Shown here: piece by piece, positions 52,643 to 62,013 of the stretch
How positions within the stretch are numbered: the first letter of the stretch is position 1
Layout: each line of letters opens with the position of its first letter
NCBI RefSeq assembly: GCF_001425865.1
Contig: NZ_LMDS01000004.1
Coordinates: 993,586 to 1,057,585 of the forward strand
Direction of reading: 5' to 3'
Length of the DNA stretch: 64,000 bases
Origin: Rhizobacter sp. Root404
GTDB taxonomy: Bacteria > Pseudomonadota > Gammaproteobacteria > Burkholderiales > Burkholderiaceae_C
The notes under the pieces: generated by a model
Told to the model about the DNA's origin: nothing
The model's input: only the letters and a program-made list of their open reading frames with translations
Databases searched by the model: none
Program-made: the position numbers and the translations under genes

Positions 52643-53743
52643 ATGACATTCCTGACACTGAGTTTCTTCACCTCCCTGGTGATCACGCTGCTGATCATCC
52701 GATCGTCGGCGCAGCACGCGCATCGCTCGGCGGATCACGATGTTTCGGGCCCTCAGAAGTTTCATTCGAGGCCCGTGCCGCGAGTCGGTGGAACCGGCAT
52801 CTTCGTTGCGCTGGTCGCGTGCGTGATGATGGCGCAATGGCAACAACCCGCCGACTCTCCGACGCTCTGGCTTCTGTTGCTTTGCAGCCTGCCCGCATTT
52901 TTGTCCGGGGTGGCCGAAGACCTGACGAAGTCCATGTCGCCGCGGCGCAGGTTGATCTTCACCGCGTGCTCGGCCGGGCTCGGGGTATGGCTGCTCGACG
53001 GCGTGATCCTTCGCACCGACATACCCGGGGTCGACACCCTGATCGCGATGACGCCAATTGCGGTGGCATTGACGGTGTTTGTCGTCACCGGCGTCGCCAA
53101 CGCCATCAACATCATCGATGGCTTCAACGGCCTAGCGTCGATGTGCGTGTTGCTGATGGTTCTGGCCATCGCCTATGTCGCATTCCAGGTGCAGGACACG
53201 TTCATCTTCACCGCCTCACTCATCACGGCGGGCGCCGTTCTCGGCTTCTTCGTTTGGAATTTCCCCGCCGGCCTGATCTTTCTGGGGGATGGCGGTGCGT
53301 ACCTGCTCGGTTTCCTGCTGGCGGAATTGAGCGTTCTGCTGATTCATCGCAATGCGGTGGTGTCGCCGATCTTCGTCTTGCTGATCTGTGCCTACCCGAT
53401 CTTCGAAACGATCTTCACGATGTACCGCCGCAAGGTCGTGCGGGGTGTGGCGACCGCCGCACCGGACGGCATCCACCTGCACACGCTCATTCACCGTCGC
53501 CTGATTCGCTGGACCTTGGCAGAGAACCGCGAGCGTCGCCGGCTGACACGGCGCAACAGCATGACATCGCCCTACCTCTGGCTGCTGTGCCTCAGCTCGG
53601 TGGTTCCCAGTCTGCTGTGGTGGAACAACACAGCCGTCCTGTCCTGCTTCCTGCTGCTCTTCGTGGTGACATACATGTGGCTCTACCGATGCATCGTTCG
53701 CTTCAGGACCCCGCGTTGGCTGATCTTCCGCAGGCATCAGTAA
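52643..53743 (+). CDS. WecA/MraY-family undecaprenyl-phosphate sugar transferase
   Basis: 366 residues with about ten membrane helices. SRPVPRVGGTGIF, GVAEDLTKSMSPRRRL, NAINIIDGFNGLASM and FLGDGGAYLLGFLLAEL are the PNPT signatures; IHLHTLIHRR is the His-rich cytoplasmic loop seen in WecA/WbpL-type enzymes. It links the first sugar phosphate, often GlcNAc, FucNAc or QuiNAc, to undecaprenyl phosphate. This makes it the likely initiating enzyme of the forward cluster. Its stop is 15 bp from the stop of the opposing capD-like gene. Confidence 0.92.
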   Translation: MTFLTLSFFTSLVITLLIIRSSAQHAHRSADHDVSGPQKFHSRPVPRVGGTGIFVALVACVMMAQWQQPADSPTLWLLLLCSLPAFLSGVAEDLTKSMSPRRRLIFTACSAGLGVWLLDGVILRTDIPGVDTLIAMTPIAVALTVFVVTGVANAINIIDGFNGLASMCVLLMVLAIAYVAFQVQDTFIFTASLITAGAVLGFFVWNFPAGLIFLGDGGAYLLGFLLAELSVLLIHRNAVVSPIFVLLICAYPIFETIFTMYRRKVVRGVATAAPDGIHLHTLIHRRLIRWTLAENRERRRLTRRNSMTSPYLWLLCLSSVVPSLLWWNNTAVLSCFLLLFVVTYMWLYRCIVRFRTPRWLIFRRHQ

Positions 53744-53758
53744 GGCCGATGCGCGGGG

Positions 53759-55639
53759 TCAAGCGCTTGCGTACTCCGTGACGAACAGGCGCAGTTCCCT
53801 TCGAAAGTCTTCCACCGGTACACGACGCTCCGTGCTCGACAACCAGTCGAGCAACCGCGGTGCCCATGCCTGATCGACCTGCATCTGCAACTGCGCGATC
53901 CGCAACCTCGGATGCGCCGACGGCAGGCTGGTGTCCGCATCCGCCAGCAACTCCTCGTACAGCTTCTCCCCCGGCCGCAGTCCGCTGAACACGATTCCGA
54001 TCTCGCGCTCCCGATGCCCTGACAGCCGGATCAGGTCACGCGCCAGGTCGACGATGCGCACCGGCTCGCCCATGTCCAGCACGTACACCTGACCGGTTTC
54101 CGCCAGGGCCGCCGCCTGCAGCACCAGGCGCGCCGCCTCCGGGATCGTCATGAAGTAACGCGTGATCTCGGGGTGCGTCACGGTGATCGGCCCGCCCTTC
54201 GCGATCTGCTCCTTGAACTTGGGGATCACGCTGCCACTCGAGCCGAGCACGTTGCCGAAGCGCACCGCCGAGAACACCGTCGCGTGCCCGAGTGTCGCCA
54301 GGTGCGACAGCACCATCTCGGCCGCGCGCTTGCTCGCGCCCATCACGTTGGTCGGGTTGACGGCCTTGTCGGTCGAGATCAGCACGAAGCGCTCGACACC
54401 GGCCTCGGCCGCGGCGGTGGCCGCGTTCCACGTGCCCAGCGTGTTGTTGCGCAGCGCCGCCCAGGCGTTCTCGTCTTCCATCAGCGGTACGTGCTTGAAC
54501 GCCGCCGCGTGCAGGATCAGTTGCGGCTTCTGCGCGGCGAACGTGGCGCGCAGGTGCTCCAGGTCCTTCACGTCGCCCATCAGGCGGACCAGCGGCAACT
54601 CGGGATGCAGTTCGCCGAGCTGCTGCTCGATCTGGTACAGCGCGAATTCGCTCAGTTCGTACAGCACCAGTCGCGCCGGGCGGTAGCGCGCGACTTGCCG
54701 GCACAGTTCGCTGCCGATCGAGCCGCCGGCACCGGTGACCAGCACGGTCTTGCCGGTGATGAGGCCGGCGATGCCCGACTCGTCCAACGCGACCGGCTCG
54801 CGCCCGAGCAAGTCCCCGGCTTCGATCGCGCGCACGCGCTCGACGCGCGCGCTGCCATCCTGCAATTCGCTCGCCGAGGGCACCGTGAGCACGGGCCGCT
54901 CGGTCGCGGCGGCCAGATCGATCGCACGGCGGCGCTTTGCGACGGTGGCGCCAGGCATTGCGACGATCACGTGCGTCACCTCGGGCAGCACGTCGAGCGT
55001 GGTCAGGTCGTCGAGGGTGCCCAATACGGAGACACCGCCGATGCGGGCGCCGCGCTTGGCCGGGTCGTCGTCGAGCAGGCCGAGCACGATCCAGCCCTGC
55101 TGATGGATGCTCGCCAGCAGCAGCTTGGCGGCCTCGCCGGCGCCGAGCACGATCGCACGGCGCACTTCCGTCTCGCTGCCGGTGATGCGCGAGCGCGCAT
55201 GCTCGTACAGCATGCGGTAGCCCACGCGCACCATGCACAACCCAATCAGCGTGATCAGCGGGTGCAGCGCGAGCACGGCGCGCGGCACCTGCGCGAGCCC
55301 GAGCGCCATCACCACCACGGCGCAGACGAGGCCACTGCCGAGGCAAGCCAGCGTCAGCCGCTTGACCTCGCCGAAGCCGGAAAAGCGCCACATCCCACGC
55401 GGGATGCCGCTCAGCACGAACACGCCCAGGTATACCGCGATGACGCCGAGCATCACCCACACGTCGTAGCCGGGCCGTGCATGCCACCAGCGCTCGAAGC
55501 CGAGGCGAAACAGGTAGGTCGCGTTCCAGCACGCGGCGATCACCAGGCCGTCGATCAGCAGCGACAACGGCCGCCGGTGGACGCGCACGCGCGCCAGCAG
55601 GTGATCGAGGCGGTGCCAGAACGACGGTTCGGCGTTCAT
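53759..55639 (-). CDS. WbpM/PglF/CapD-type NDP-sugar 4,6-dehydratase
   Basis: Membrane-bound dehydratase making UDP-4-keto-6-deoxy-GlcNAc. 626 residues: four N-terminal membrane helices (within about 25-140), a first Rossmann-like domain (VLGAGEAAKLLL), then the SDR domain with TGAGGSIGSEL, STDKAVNPTNVMGASKRAAE (Met in place of the usual catalytic Tyr, as in WbpM and PglF) and a closing LRPGEKLYEELLAD. ATG 55639 overlaps the preceding stop (ATGA). With the sugar transferase and aminotransferase upstream it forms a PglF-PglC-PglE-like trio, suggesting bacillosamine, QuiNAc4N or FucNAc-type sugars. Confidence 0.94.
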   Translation of the reverse strand: MNAEPSFWHRLDHLLARVRVHRRPLSLLIDGLVIAACWNATYLFRLGFERWWHARPGYDVWVMLGVIAVYLGVFVLSGIPRGMWRFSGFGEVKRLTLACLGSGLVCAVVVMALGLAQVPRAVLALHPLITLIGLCMVRVGYRMLYEHARSRITGSETEVRRAIVLGAGEAAKLLLASIHQQGWIVLGLLDDDPAKRGARIGGVSVLGTLDDLTTLDVLPEVTHVIVAMPGATVAKRRRAIDLAAATERPVLTVPSASELQDGSARVERVRAIEAGDLLGREPVALDESGIAGLITGKTVLVTGAGGSIGSELCRQVARYRPARLVLYELSEFALYQIEQQLGELHPELPLVRLMGDVKDLEHLRATFAAQKPQLILHAAAFKHVPLMEDENAWAALRNNTLGTWNAATAAAEAGVERFVLISTDKAVNPTNVMGASKRAAEMVLSHLATLGHATVFSAVRFGNVLGSSGSVIPKFKEQIAKGGPITVTHPEITRYFMTIPEAARLVLQAAALAETGQVYVLDMGEPVRIVDLARDLIRLSGHREREIGIVFSGLRPGEKLYEELLADADTSLPSAHPRLRIAQLQMQVDQAWAPRLLDWLSSTERRVPVEDFRRELRLFVTEYASA

Positions 55640-56241
55640 CGCACGCACAGCGCCCGCAGCGTCGCGCCGATCAGGCGCAGGTCACCCGCCATCGAGCGCT
55701 GTTCGACATACGCCGCCGCGAAGCGCAGCTTCGCCGGCATCACCTGCTCCACATAGACGCGCTCCGGGTCGCTGGCCGCGGCGAGCAACGCGCTCTCGTC
55801 GCGGTATTCGATCGACGCCGGATCGGTGATGCCGGGCCGCACCGACAGCACCTTGTCGCGCAACGCGGCCGGGTACATCGCCACGTAGCGCGGCACCTCG
55901 GGGCGCGGACCGACCAGGCTCATCGTTCCGGCCGCCACGTCGATCAACTGCGGCAGTTCGTCGAGCTTGTGGCGTCGCAGGAAGTGGCCGGCGCGCGTGA
56001 TCCTCGGATCGGCCCCCACCGTGAGCTGCGGGCCCAGCGACGGCGCATCGACCCGCATCGTGCGGAACTTGTGGATGCGAAACAACGCCCCGAAACGGCC
56101 GACGCGCTCCTGGCGAAAGAACACCGGCCCGCGCGAGTCCAGCTTGATCCACAACGCGATGCCGAGCAGCAGCGGCGACAGCAGCAGCAGCCCGAGGCCG
56201 GCCCCGAGCAGATCGAGCAGGCGCTTGGCCATCGCCCGCAT
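55636..56241 (-). CDS. Initiating sugar transferase (PglC/WcaJ C-terminal type)
   Basis: Monotopic phosphoglycosyl transferase that puts the first sugar phosphate on undecaprenyl phosphate. 201 residues: one hydrophobic re-entrant helix (about 9-32, LLDLLGAGLGLLLLSPLLLGIAL), KFRTM at 58-62, catalytic D94-E95 in KLDELPQL, and SLVGPRPE at 108-115. The short form, without the WcaJ membrane domain, matches PglC/WbpL-independent systems. ATG 56241 shares a base with the preceding stop; M4 is an alternative start. Confidence 0.93.
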   Translation of the reverse strand: MRAMAKRLLDLLGAGLGLLLLSPLLLGIALWIKLDSRGPVFFRQERVGRFGALFRIHKFRTMRVDAPSLGPQLTVGADPRITRAGHFLRRHKLDELPQLIDVAAGTMSLVGPRPEVPRYVAMYPAALRDKVLSVRPGITDPASIEYRDESALLAAASDPERVYVEQVMPAKLRFAAAYVEQRSMAGDLRLIGATLRALCVR

Positions 56242-57404
56242 CAGCCGAGCGCGCGACGCACCGCGGCGACGACACGCTGCACGTCCGCGTCCGTCATGCG
56301 GGTGTAGATCGGCAGGCTCAGCATGCGCTCGAACGCCCGCTGGCTGTGGGGGAAGGACTCGGCGCGCAGCGCATACCGGTCCCGCCAATACGGCTGCAAG
56401 TGCAGCGGGATGTAGTGCACGCTGCAGCCGATGCCGGCGGCGAACAACTGCTCGATCAGCGCATCGCGATCGATGCCCGCCGCATCCGTCAGCCGCAACG
56501 GGTAGAGGTGCCAGGCATGCAGCTCGCCCGCGGGCGCGTCGGGCGGCACGATCAGGGGCAGCTCCGCGAACGCGGCGTGGTAGGCGTGCGCGATCGCGGC
56601 GCGACGCGCATGGAACGCCCGCGCCCGCTTCAGCTGGTGGATGCCCATCGCCGCCGCGATGTCGGTCAGGTTGTACTTGAACCCCGGCGCGACGATCTCG
56701 TAGTACCAGCTCGGCACCTTCGCGGTGAAGCGGTCGAACGCATCTCGGTTCATGCCGTGCAGGCGCATGGTCCTGATGCGCTTCGCGAGATCGGCGTCGC
56801 GCGTCACGACCATGCCACCCTCGCCCGTCGTGATGGTCTTGTTGGCGTAGAAGCTGAACACGGTCGCGTCCGAGCCCAGCGTGCCGACGAGCGCGCCGCC
56901 GCTGGTCGTGGGCAGCGCATGCGCGGCGTCCTCGACGACCTTCAGGCCATGACGCTTCGCGATGTCGAGCAACGCCGGCATGTCCGCCGCGAGGCCGCCG
57001 TAGTGCACCGGCATGATCGCCTTGGTCCGCGGGGTGACGGCCGCCTCGACCAACGCCGGATCGATGCACAGCGTGGCCGGATCGATGTCGACCAGCACCA
57101 CGTCGGCACCGAGGTAGCGCACGACCTCGGCGGTCGCGGTGAAGGTGTGCGTGGTCGTGATGACCTCGTCGCCCGGGCCGATGCCGAGCGCCTCGAGCGC
57201 CAGATGCAGGCCCGCGGTGGCCGAGTTGACGGCCATGCAGTGCAGCGACGCGTCGCCGAGGAAGGCCGAGAAGTCGTCTTCGAACCGCTTCGCCTTCGGC
57301 CCGGTCGTGACCCAGCCCGAGCGCAGCGTGTCGACGACTTCGGCGATCTCGGCGTCGCCGATCTCGGGCAGCGCGAACGGCATGAAGGGCAAGGTGTCGG
57401 GCAT
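56241..57404 (-). CDS. DegT-type UDP-sugar 4-aminotransferase (PglE-like)
   Basis: 387 residues, PLP-dependent. [23 protein letters not shown] (PLP-phosphate site) and K189 in [14 protein letters not shown] are clear; [14 protein letters not shown] closes the domain. The [10 protein letters not shown] form is the one found in PglE/ArnB/PerA-like 4-aminotransferases. The partner dehydratase lies two genes downstream. No PglD-type acetyltransferase is next to it, so the final sugar may carry a free or differently acylated amine. ATG 57404 is 2 bp after the preceding gene's stop. Confidence 0.9.
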   Translation of the reverse strand: MPDTLPFMPFALPEIGDAEIAEVVDTLRSGWVTTGPKAKRFEDDFSAFLGDASLHCMAVNSATAGLHLALEALGIGPGDEVITTTHTFTATAEVVRYLGADVVLVDIDPATLCIDPALVEAAVTPRTKAIMPVHYGGLAADMPALLDIAKRHGLKVVEDAAHALPTTSGGALVGTLGSDATVFSFYANKTITTGEGGMVVTRDADLAKRIRTMRLHGMNRDAFDRFTAKVPSWYYEIVAPGFKYNLTDIAAAMGIHQLKRARAFHARRAAIAHAYHAAFAELPLIVPPDAPAGELHAWHLYPLRLTDAAGIDRDALIEQLFAAGIGCSVHYIPLHLQPYWRDRYALRAESFPHSQRAFERMLSLPIYTRMTDADVQRVVAAVRRALG

Positions 57405-57406
57405 GG

Positions 57407-58102
57407 TCAGCGGGGTTTGGCGATCCACGCCAGCACGTGGGTGCGCAGCGGGGGCAGCAGGTTGAACAGAGTGTAGAGGGCCGGGTGGACCCGCGTCACC
57501 GCGCGCGCGATCGGCGGCGCGAGCGTGACGCGTCGGGATTCCGGCTCGCCGTGCGGGAACAGCGCGCGGACGCGTTCGAGCGGCACGCCGCGCACGTCCG
57601 GGTTGCGCGGGTTGTCGATGGTGAAGTCGTACCAGAGCACGCCGCCGCCGGGCTTGACCCAGCGCCACATCGCGTCGGCCAGGCGCTGCTGGAACGCGTC
57701 GTCGAGCAGCGACGAGAACACGGTCGACGCGAACACGACGTCCTGGGAGCCCGGCTCCACGGCCATGCGCAGCGCATCGCCCTCGAACAGCGTGACGCCC
57801 GGCGGCAGCAATCGGCGCGCCATCGCGACGCGCTCCGGCAGCAGCTCGGCGCCGCTCAGGTGCTCCGGCGCAAAGCCGAGGCGCAACAGCTCGAGCAGGT
57901 TCCAGCCGCCGCCGCTGCCCACTTCGAGCAGCCGCAGGGCGCCCAGGTCGTCGAAGCCAAGTCGATCGAAGAGCCGCAGCAGCGCGCGCTGGCGTTCCTG
58001 CATCGACTGCCAGGCATCGGGCCGGCTGGCCGCGTAGCGATCGGGGCCGCCGCGCCGGGCATATCGGCCAGCCACCGCGTCGAGTTCGCGCTCGTCGCTC
58101 AC
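57407..58102 (-). CDS. Class I SAM-dependent methyltransferase
   Basis: 231 residues starting at GTG 58102, which overlaps the stop of the upstream glycosyltransferase (GTGA). Motif I is [16 protein letters not shown], followed by [21 protein letters not shown] and [16 protein letters not shown]. The C-terminal half ([21 protein letters not shown]) resembles Methyltransf_11/25 enzymes in O-antigen loci. The substrate is unknown, probably a sugar hydroxyl. Confidence 0.83.
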   Translation of the reverse strand: MSDERELDAVAGRYARRGGPDRYAASRPDAWQSMQERQRALLRLFDRLGFDDLGALRLLEVGSGGGWNLLELLRLGFAPEHLSGAELLPERVAMARRLLPPGVTLFEGDALRMAVEPGSQDVVFASTVFSSLLDDAFQQRLADAMWRWVKPGGGVLWYDFTIDNPRNPDVRGVPLERVRALFPHGEPESRRVTLAPPIARAVTRVHPALYTLFNLLPPLRTHVLAWIAKPR

Positions 58103-59331
58103 GACACGGCCTCGATGAAGCGCCGCGCCAGCACGGGGTAGCTGTGATGCGCGAGCACGAAGGCCCGTCCGCGTGCGCCCGCGGCGGCGCGCTCGGCGGG
58201 CGGCAGCGCAGCCAGCGTGCGCAGACCGGCGACCACCGCGGCGGGCGATTCCGGCGTCACGGTCAACCCGCAACCCGCCTCGGCCACCGGGTCGTTGCCC
58301 GCCTCGACGGAATGCAGGACCGGTCGCGCCGCCATCATGTAGTCCATCAGCTTGTTGGGCGCGATGCCGAAGCGGTAGATCGGCACGCGCTGCCAGCCGA
58401 TGTAGGCGATGTCGAAGCGCGCCAGCAACGCCGGGATCCGGGCTTTCGGGATGGGCGGGAACAACGCGACGTTCTTCAGGCCTTCGTCGGCCACCCGCTT
58501 CGCCAGCCGCGCCTTTTCGTGGCCATCACCGACCAGCACGAACGCGAACGACTCGTTCCGCAGCAACCCGGCGGCATCGAGCAGCACGTCGAGCGCATTC
58601 GGCAGGCCGTGCGAGCCGGCATAACCGACGACGATCCGGCCGCTGGCCCGCTGCGCATCCAAGTGCGCCTGCAACTCACCGGCCAGTTCCGGCGCGGCGC
58701 CGGCCCAGTCCTCCGGCACGATGCCGTTCGGCACGATATGGAGCTTGCGCAGGTCGAGGCCGTGCGCGCACATGTGGTCGGCGACCTTGGGGAGCATCGA
58801 GACGACGACGTCGGCGTCGCGGTACGCGTCATTCTCTGCCCTCTGGCACAGCACGATGAACGGGTGCCGTGGCGACATGCCCGAGAGCTCGATCGGCGAC
58901 GCCGGCCACAGGTCGTGCACCTCGTAGACCAGCCTGGCCTTCGCCAGCCGCGCGATCCGCCGCGCGACCCAGATGTCCATCGGGTAGGTGCTGGAGGCGA
59001 TCACCACGTCAGGCTGGAGCGCACGCACCAGTACTCCCGATTCGCGCCACAACCGGCTCAGGAAGGCCCAGATGTTGCGCACCCGCCCGACGCCGTTGCC
59101 GACATAGCGCGGCGCCGGCAGCCAGCGGTAGGCGATGCCGTCGATCGTCTCGTCCAGCGCCTGCCCGCCGCTGGGCATCTCCGGCTGGTGGCTGCGCACG
59201 TGCGAGTACGCCGCGGCGACGATCTGGACACGATGCCCGGCCCGCACCCACTCTCGCGCCAGGTAGTAGGGGCGGTACTCCATGCCGTGCTGCGGCGAAC
59301 CGGCGTAGTGGTTGACGAGCAGGATGTTCAT
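58099..59331 (-). CDS. Family 4 glycosyltransferase (WbuB-like)
   Basis: 410 residues, [41 protein letters not shown] is the beginning typical of WbuB/FucNAc-transferase-like GT4 proteins. The donor site shows [35 protein letters not shown] and [28 protein letters not shown] with the conserved Glu region. It overlaps genes on both sides by 4 bases. An L-FucNAc or similar donor is possible, in line with the dehydratase in this module, but not shown. Confidence 0.89.
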   Translation of the reverse strand: MNILLVNHYAGSPQHGMEYRPYYLAREWVRAGHRVQIVAAAYSHVRSHQPEMPSGGQALDETIDGIAYRWLPAPRYVGNGVGRVRNIWAFLSRLWRESGVLVRALQPDVVIASSTYPMDIWVARRIARLAKARLVYEVHDLWPASPIELSGMSPRHPFIVLCQRAENDAYRDADVVVSMLPKVADHMCAHGLDLRKLHIVPNGIVPEDWAGAAPELAGELQAHLDAQRASGRIVVGYAGSHGLPNALDVLLDAAGLLRNESFAFVLVGDGHEKARLAKRVADEGLKNVALFPPIPKARIPALLARFDIAYIGWQRVPIYRFGIAPNKLMDYMMAARPVLHSVEAGNDPVAEAGCGLTVTPESPAAVVAGLRTLAALPPAERAAAGARGRAFVLAHHSYPVLARRFIEAVS

Positions 59332-60074
59332 GGCGGTAGCGGCGCGGATGGGCGCTGCGCGATCATGAAGTAGCCGAAGGGGAAATGCCGACTCGAGACC
59401 CGCGCGATGCGCGCACCGAGCCGCGTGCGCCCGAACGCACCGACGACGGTCTGCAGCGCCATCGCCAGCGGCGGCCCGAGCACCGGCAGCTTCGACAGCG
59501 CCTTGGCCATCAGGTCGGCCAGGATCTCGTTGATGCCGCCGAGCGCCTCGAGCACGCGCAGCTCCAGCCCGTTCATCTTCACGAAGCGCTCGAGCGCGAA
59601 GTTGGTGTAGCGGTAGTAGTCGTGCGGATGCGCGTGGATCGAGTAGTAGAACGGCACGTTCATGATCACGTGACCGCCCGGTGCCAGCACGCGCGTCATC
59701 TCGCGCCACAGTTGCGCCGGCTCGGCGAGGTGCTCGAGCACGTCTGACAGCACGATCGTGTCGAACCGGGCGTCCGCGAACGGCAGCGGCTCGGACAGGT
59801 CGCAGTGCTGGTCGATGTACTCGCCCGGCGCCCAGTCGACGCAGGTCACCTCCGACACCAGCGCCGCGTATGCACCGTAGAGCGGCGCCTTGCCGCACCC
59901 CAGGTCCAGCAGGCGGCATCGCGCATGGCCGGGCAGATGGGCCCCGTACCGCGCTGCCACCAGGTCGCCCATCAGGCGCGAGCCGATGCCGAGTTCGGCC
60001 GGATCGCGCGCGCCGCGCCAGCCTCCGCGGTGCCGCTCGAACTTGGTCGGCCGCCACGCCGCCTGGTTTCTCAT
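59328..60074 (-). CDS. Class I SAM-dependent methyltransferase
   Basis: 248 residues. RLLDLGCGKAPLYGAYAAL (motif I), CVDWAPGEYIDQHCDLSEPLPFADARFDTIVLSDVLEHLAEPAQLWREMTRV (motifs II-III, split here only for description) and a PFYYSIHAHPHDYYRYTN segment that is common among methyltransferases next to WbuB-like genes. It lies between a glycosyltransferase and a second methyltransferase, overlapping both by 4 bases. Substrate unknown. Confidence 0.85.
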   Translation of the reverse strand: MRNQAAWRPTKFERHRGGWRGARDPAELGIGSRLMGDLVAARYGAHLPGHARCRLLDLGCGKAPLYGAYAALVSEVTCVDWAPGEYIDQHCDLSEPLPFADARFDTIVLSDVLEHLAEPAQLWREMTRVLAPGGHVIMNVPFYYSIHAHPHDYYRYTNFALERFVKMNGLELRVLEALGGINEILADLMAKALSKLPVLGPPLAMALQTVVGAFGRTRLGARIARVSSRHFPFGYFMIAQRPSAPLPP

Positions 60075-60745
60075 GCGCGAGTGGCCGACACGATCAGGGT
60101 GTCGCGGTACTTCGGCAACCGGTCGAGCACGCGGGCGAACACCGCGCCGCGGACGCTGACGTGGTCGCTGTGGCACAGCTCGACGCGCTGCGGCTCGTAG
60201 CCGGCATCGGTCAGCACCTTGCACAGCGTGTACGGCGAGAACCAGTAGCGGTGGTCGGTGTTGATCAGCTCGCCACGCGACAGCAGGTTGCGCAGCCGGA
60301 ACGCGTTCGGCGTCGCGACCACCAGCTGCCTGAACCGGTAGCGCTGCATCGAGCGCAGGAACGCGACGACGTCGCCGACATGCTCGATCACGTCGCCGAG
60401 CAGGCAGAGGTCGAAGTCCTGGTCGGGCACGGCCTCGGGCAGGTAGGTTTCGGCGAAGCCGAGTTCGTGCAGCAAGGCGATGCCGTCCGCGTTGATGTCC
60501 ACCCCGACACAGTGGCTCGCGACCGCGCAGAGCTGCTGGTGCAGGTACACGCCCTGCGCGACCTTGGCGCGGATCAGCCCGACATGGTCGCAGCAGCCAA
60601 CGTGCAGCACGCGCCGGCCGCGGCACAGCTCGATCAGGCGGTCGACCCGCCGCGGCGCGCGCCCGCGGTTGCCGAGCTCGAAGCGATGCGCATTCGAGAA
60701 GGTCGTGCCGCGCAGGAAATCGCGCGTCGTCGGATCGAAGTTCAT
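60071..60745 (-). CDS. Class I SAM-dependent methyltransferase
   Basis: 224 residues. Motif I is unusual, RVLHVGCCDHVGLIR, with Cys-Cys-Asp-His where G-x-G is expected; CVGVDINADGIALLHELGF and LLGDVIEHVGDVVAFLRSM follow. LINTDHRYWFSPYTLCKVL in the C-terminal half is a pattern seen in related glycan-cluster methyltransferases, so the fold is intact. It is the third methyltransferase of this module and overlaps the upstream GT by 4 bases. Confidence 0.82.
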   Translation of the reverse strand: MNFDPTTRDFLRGTTFSNAHRFELGNRGRAPRRVDRLIELCRGRRVLHVGCCDHVGLIRAKVAQGVYLHQQLCAVASHCVGVDINADGIALLHELGFAETYLPEAVPDQDFDLCLLGDVIEHVGDVVAFLRSMQRYRFRQLVVATPNAFRLRNLLSRGELINTDHRYWFSPYTLCKVLTDAGYEPQRVELCHSDHVSVRGAVFARVLDRLPKYRDTLIVSATRA

Positions 60746-62013
60746 GCGGGTCGTGGGGCCGGGTCTTGCAGGGTATCGAGCAACTCGCGCAGGCAGCGCG
60801 CGAAGCGGGTGTGATTGGTGTCGGCGTCGAAGCCTTCGCCCCAGCGCCGTCGCGAGGCGGCGCGTCGCGCGGCGATGCGCTGCGCATCGGCGTCGAGCAG
60901 CACCGATTCGAGGGCACCGACCACCGCCGCCGTCGCCGGATCGGCCACCAGCAGCACGCCATTGTCGCTGCCGACGAGCTCGCGCACGCCACCGACATCG
61001 GTCGCGATCACCGGGATGCCGGCTGCCGCCGCTTCCTGGATCGAAACCGGCAAGCCTTCCGACGCGCTGAGCAGCACGAAGGCGTCGACCGGCTCGCGCG
61101 TGTAGTGGTCGAGCACGTGCGCGTTCTCGACCGCACCGGGCAGCGCGGCCGTCAGGTTGGCCGGCGCCGCTTGCAGCCGCTCGCGCACGAGAGGCAGCTC
61201 GGGTCCGTCGCCGAAGTGCGTCCAGTGGATCGATCGATCCGGATGCGCGACAGCCAACGCGATCGCCGCGTCGGCGATGCGCGGCACGCGCTTGACGGCC
61301 GTGACGTGGCTGCACGAGACGAGTCGCAGCGTGCCGTCGTCCGATGCGCGAGCGGGGGTCGCCGGCGCCTCGGTGCCCAGGCGAAACAACCGAAGGCGCG
61401 CCGGCGCGACGCCGGCGCGCTGCAAGTAGTCGAAACCGTGCTGCGAGATGGCGGCCGTCAGCGCCAGCTGCGCGTACATCGCCGGATGCCAGGGCTGGAA
61501 CGGCGGGTCGAACGCGTCCTCGTACAGCTCGTAGCGGTGCACCCGCGTGACGACCGCGGCATCGTCTCGGCGCGCGGCGAGCCGTGCCAGGGCCAAGGTG
61601 CTGCCGCCGCGCCAGTAGGTGTAGAACAGCGTCGCCACGGCGGCCTCGCCTCGGTCCGCCCAGCGCTGCGTCGCCGTCGCCTGGGCGGCCCAGCGCCAGA
61701 CGCGCACTGCGCCGATCGCACCGCCGCGACGCCAACCACGCCACGCTTCGGCCCCGAAGCCCGGCCACGCCAGCGCCTGCAGGTAAGCCATCGCCCGGCC
61801 TCGCCGCACCGCGTCGGACAGTGTGGTGTCGACATGCACGCCGTCGGGCGTCGGCAGGCGCTCGCCTCGTGCGCGCAGCGGCGCGACGACGAGCCGCGTC
61901 GTCGGACCGAGTTCACGCGCAAGGCGCTGCAGTTCCGGCGCGACGAACATGACCTCGCCCCCTTGATCCAGGAACGGGTAGTTCTGCGTCACGATCACGA
62001 GGCGGCGGCTCAT
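60742..62013 (-). CDS. Family 4 glycosyltransferase
   Basis: 423 residues, GT-B. RRLVIVTQNYPFLDQGGEVMFVAPELQRL at the start; the donor domain has LRLVSCSHVTAVKRVPRI, HWTHFGDGPELPLVRERL and VDAFVLLSASEGLPVSIQEAAAAGIPVIATDVGG with the EGLPVSIQEA glutamate pair typical of GT4. A middle part rich in Arg and Trp (about 90-130) is variable. Closest in type to CapM/AmsK/TagE-like enzymes; donor unknown. It overlaps the flippase gene by 4 bases. Confidence 0.88.
   Translation of the reverse strand: MSRRLVIVTQNYPFLDQGGEVMFVAPELQRLARELGPTTRLVVAPLRARGERLPTPDGVHVDTTLSDAVRRGRAMAYLQALAWPGFGAEAWRGWRRGGAIGAVRVWRWAAQATATQRWADRGEAAVATLFYTYWRGGSTLALARLAARRDDAAVVTRVHRYELYEDAFDPPFQPWHPAMYAQLALTAAISQHGFDYLQRAGVAPARLRLFRLGTEAPATPARASDDGTLRLVSCSHVTAVKRVPRIADAAIALAVAHPDRSIHWTHFGDGPELPLVRERLQAAPANLTAALPGAVENAHVLDHYTREPVDAFVLLSASEGLPVSIQEAAAAGIPVIATDVGGVRELVGSDNGVLLVADPATAAVVGALESVLLDADAQRIAARRAASRRRWGEGFDADTNHTRFARCLRELLDTLQDPAPRPA

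Noticed and set aside
54300..54400. Met in place of Tyr in the active site of the 4,6-dehydratase as a possible loss of function
   Set aside because: WbpM/PglF-type enzymes are known to use this Met-x3-Lys arrangement, so it is normal for the family.
59332..59340. GGCGGTAGC, resembling the ops/JUMPstart element of polysaccharide operons
   Set aside because: It lies at a gene boundary inside the reverse cluster, on the opposite strand to transcription, and the flanking JUMPstart sequence is missing.
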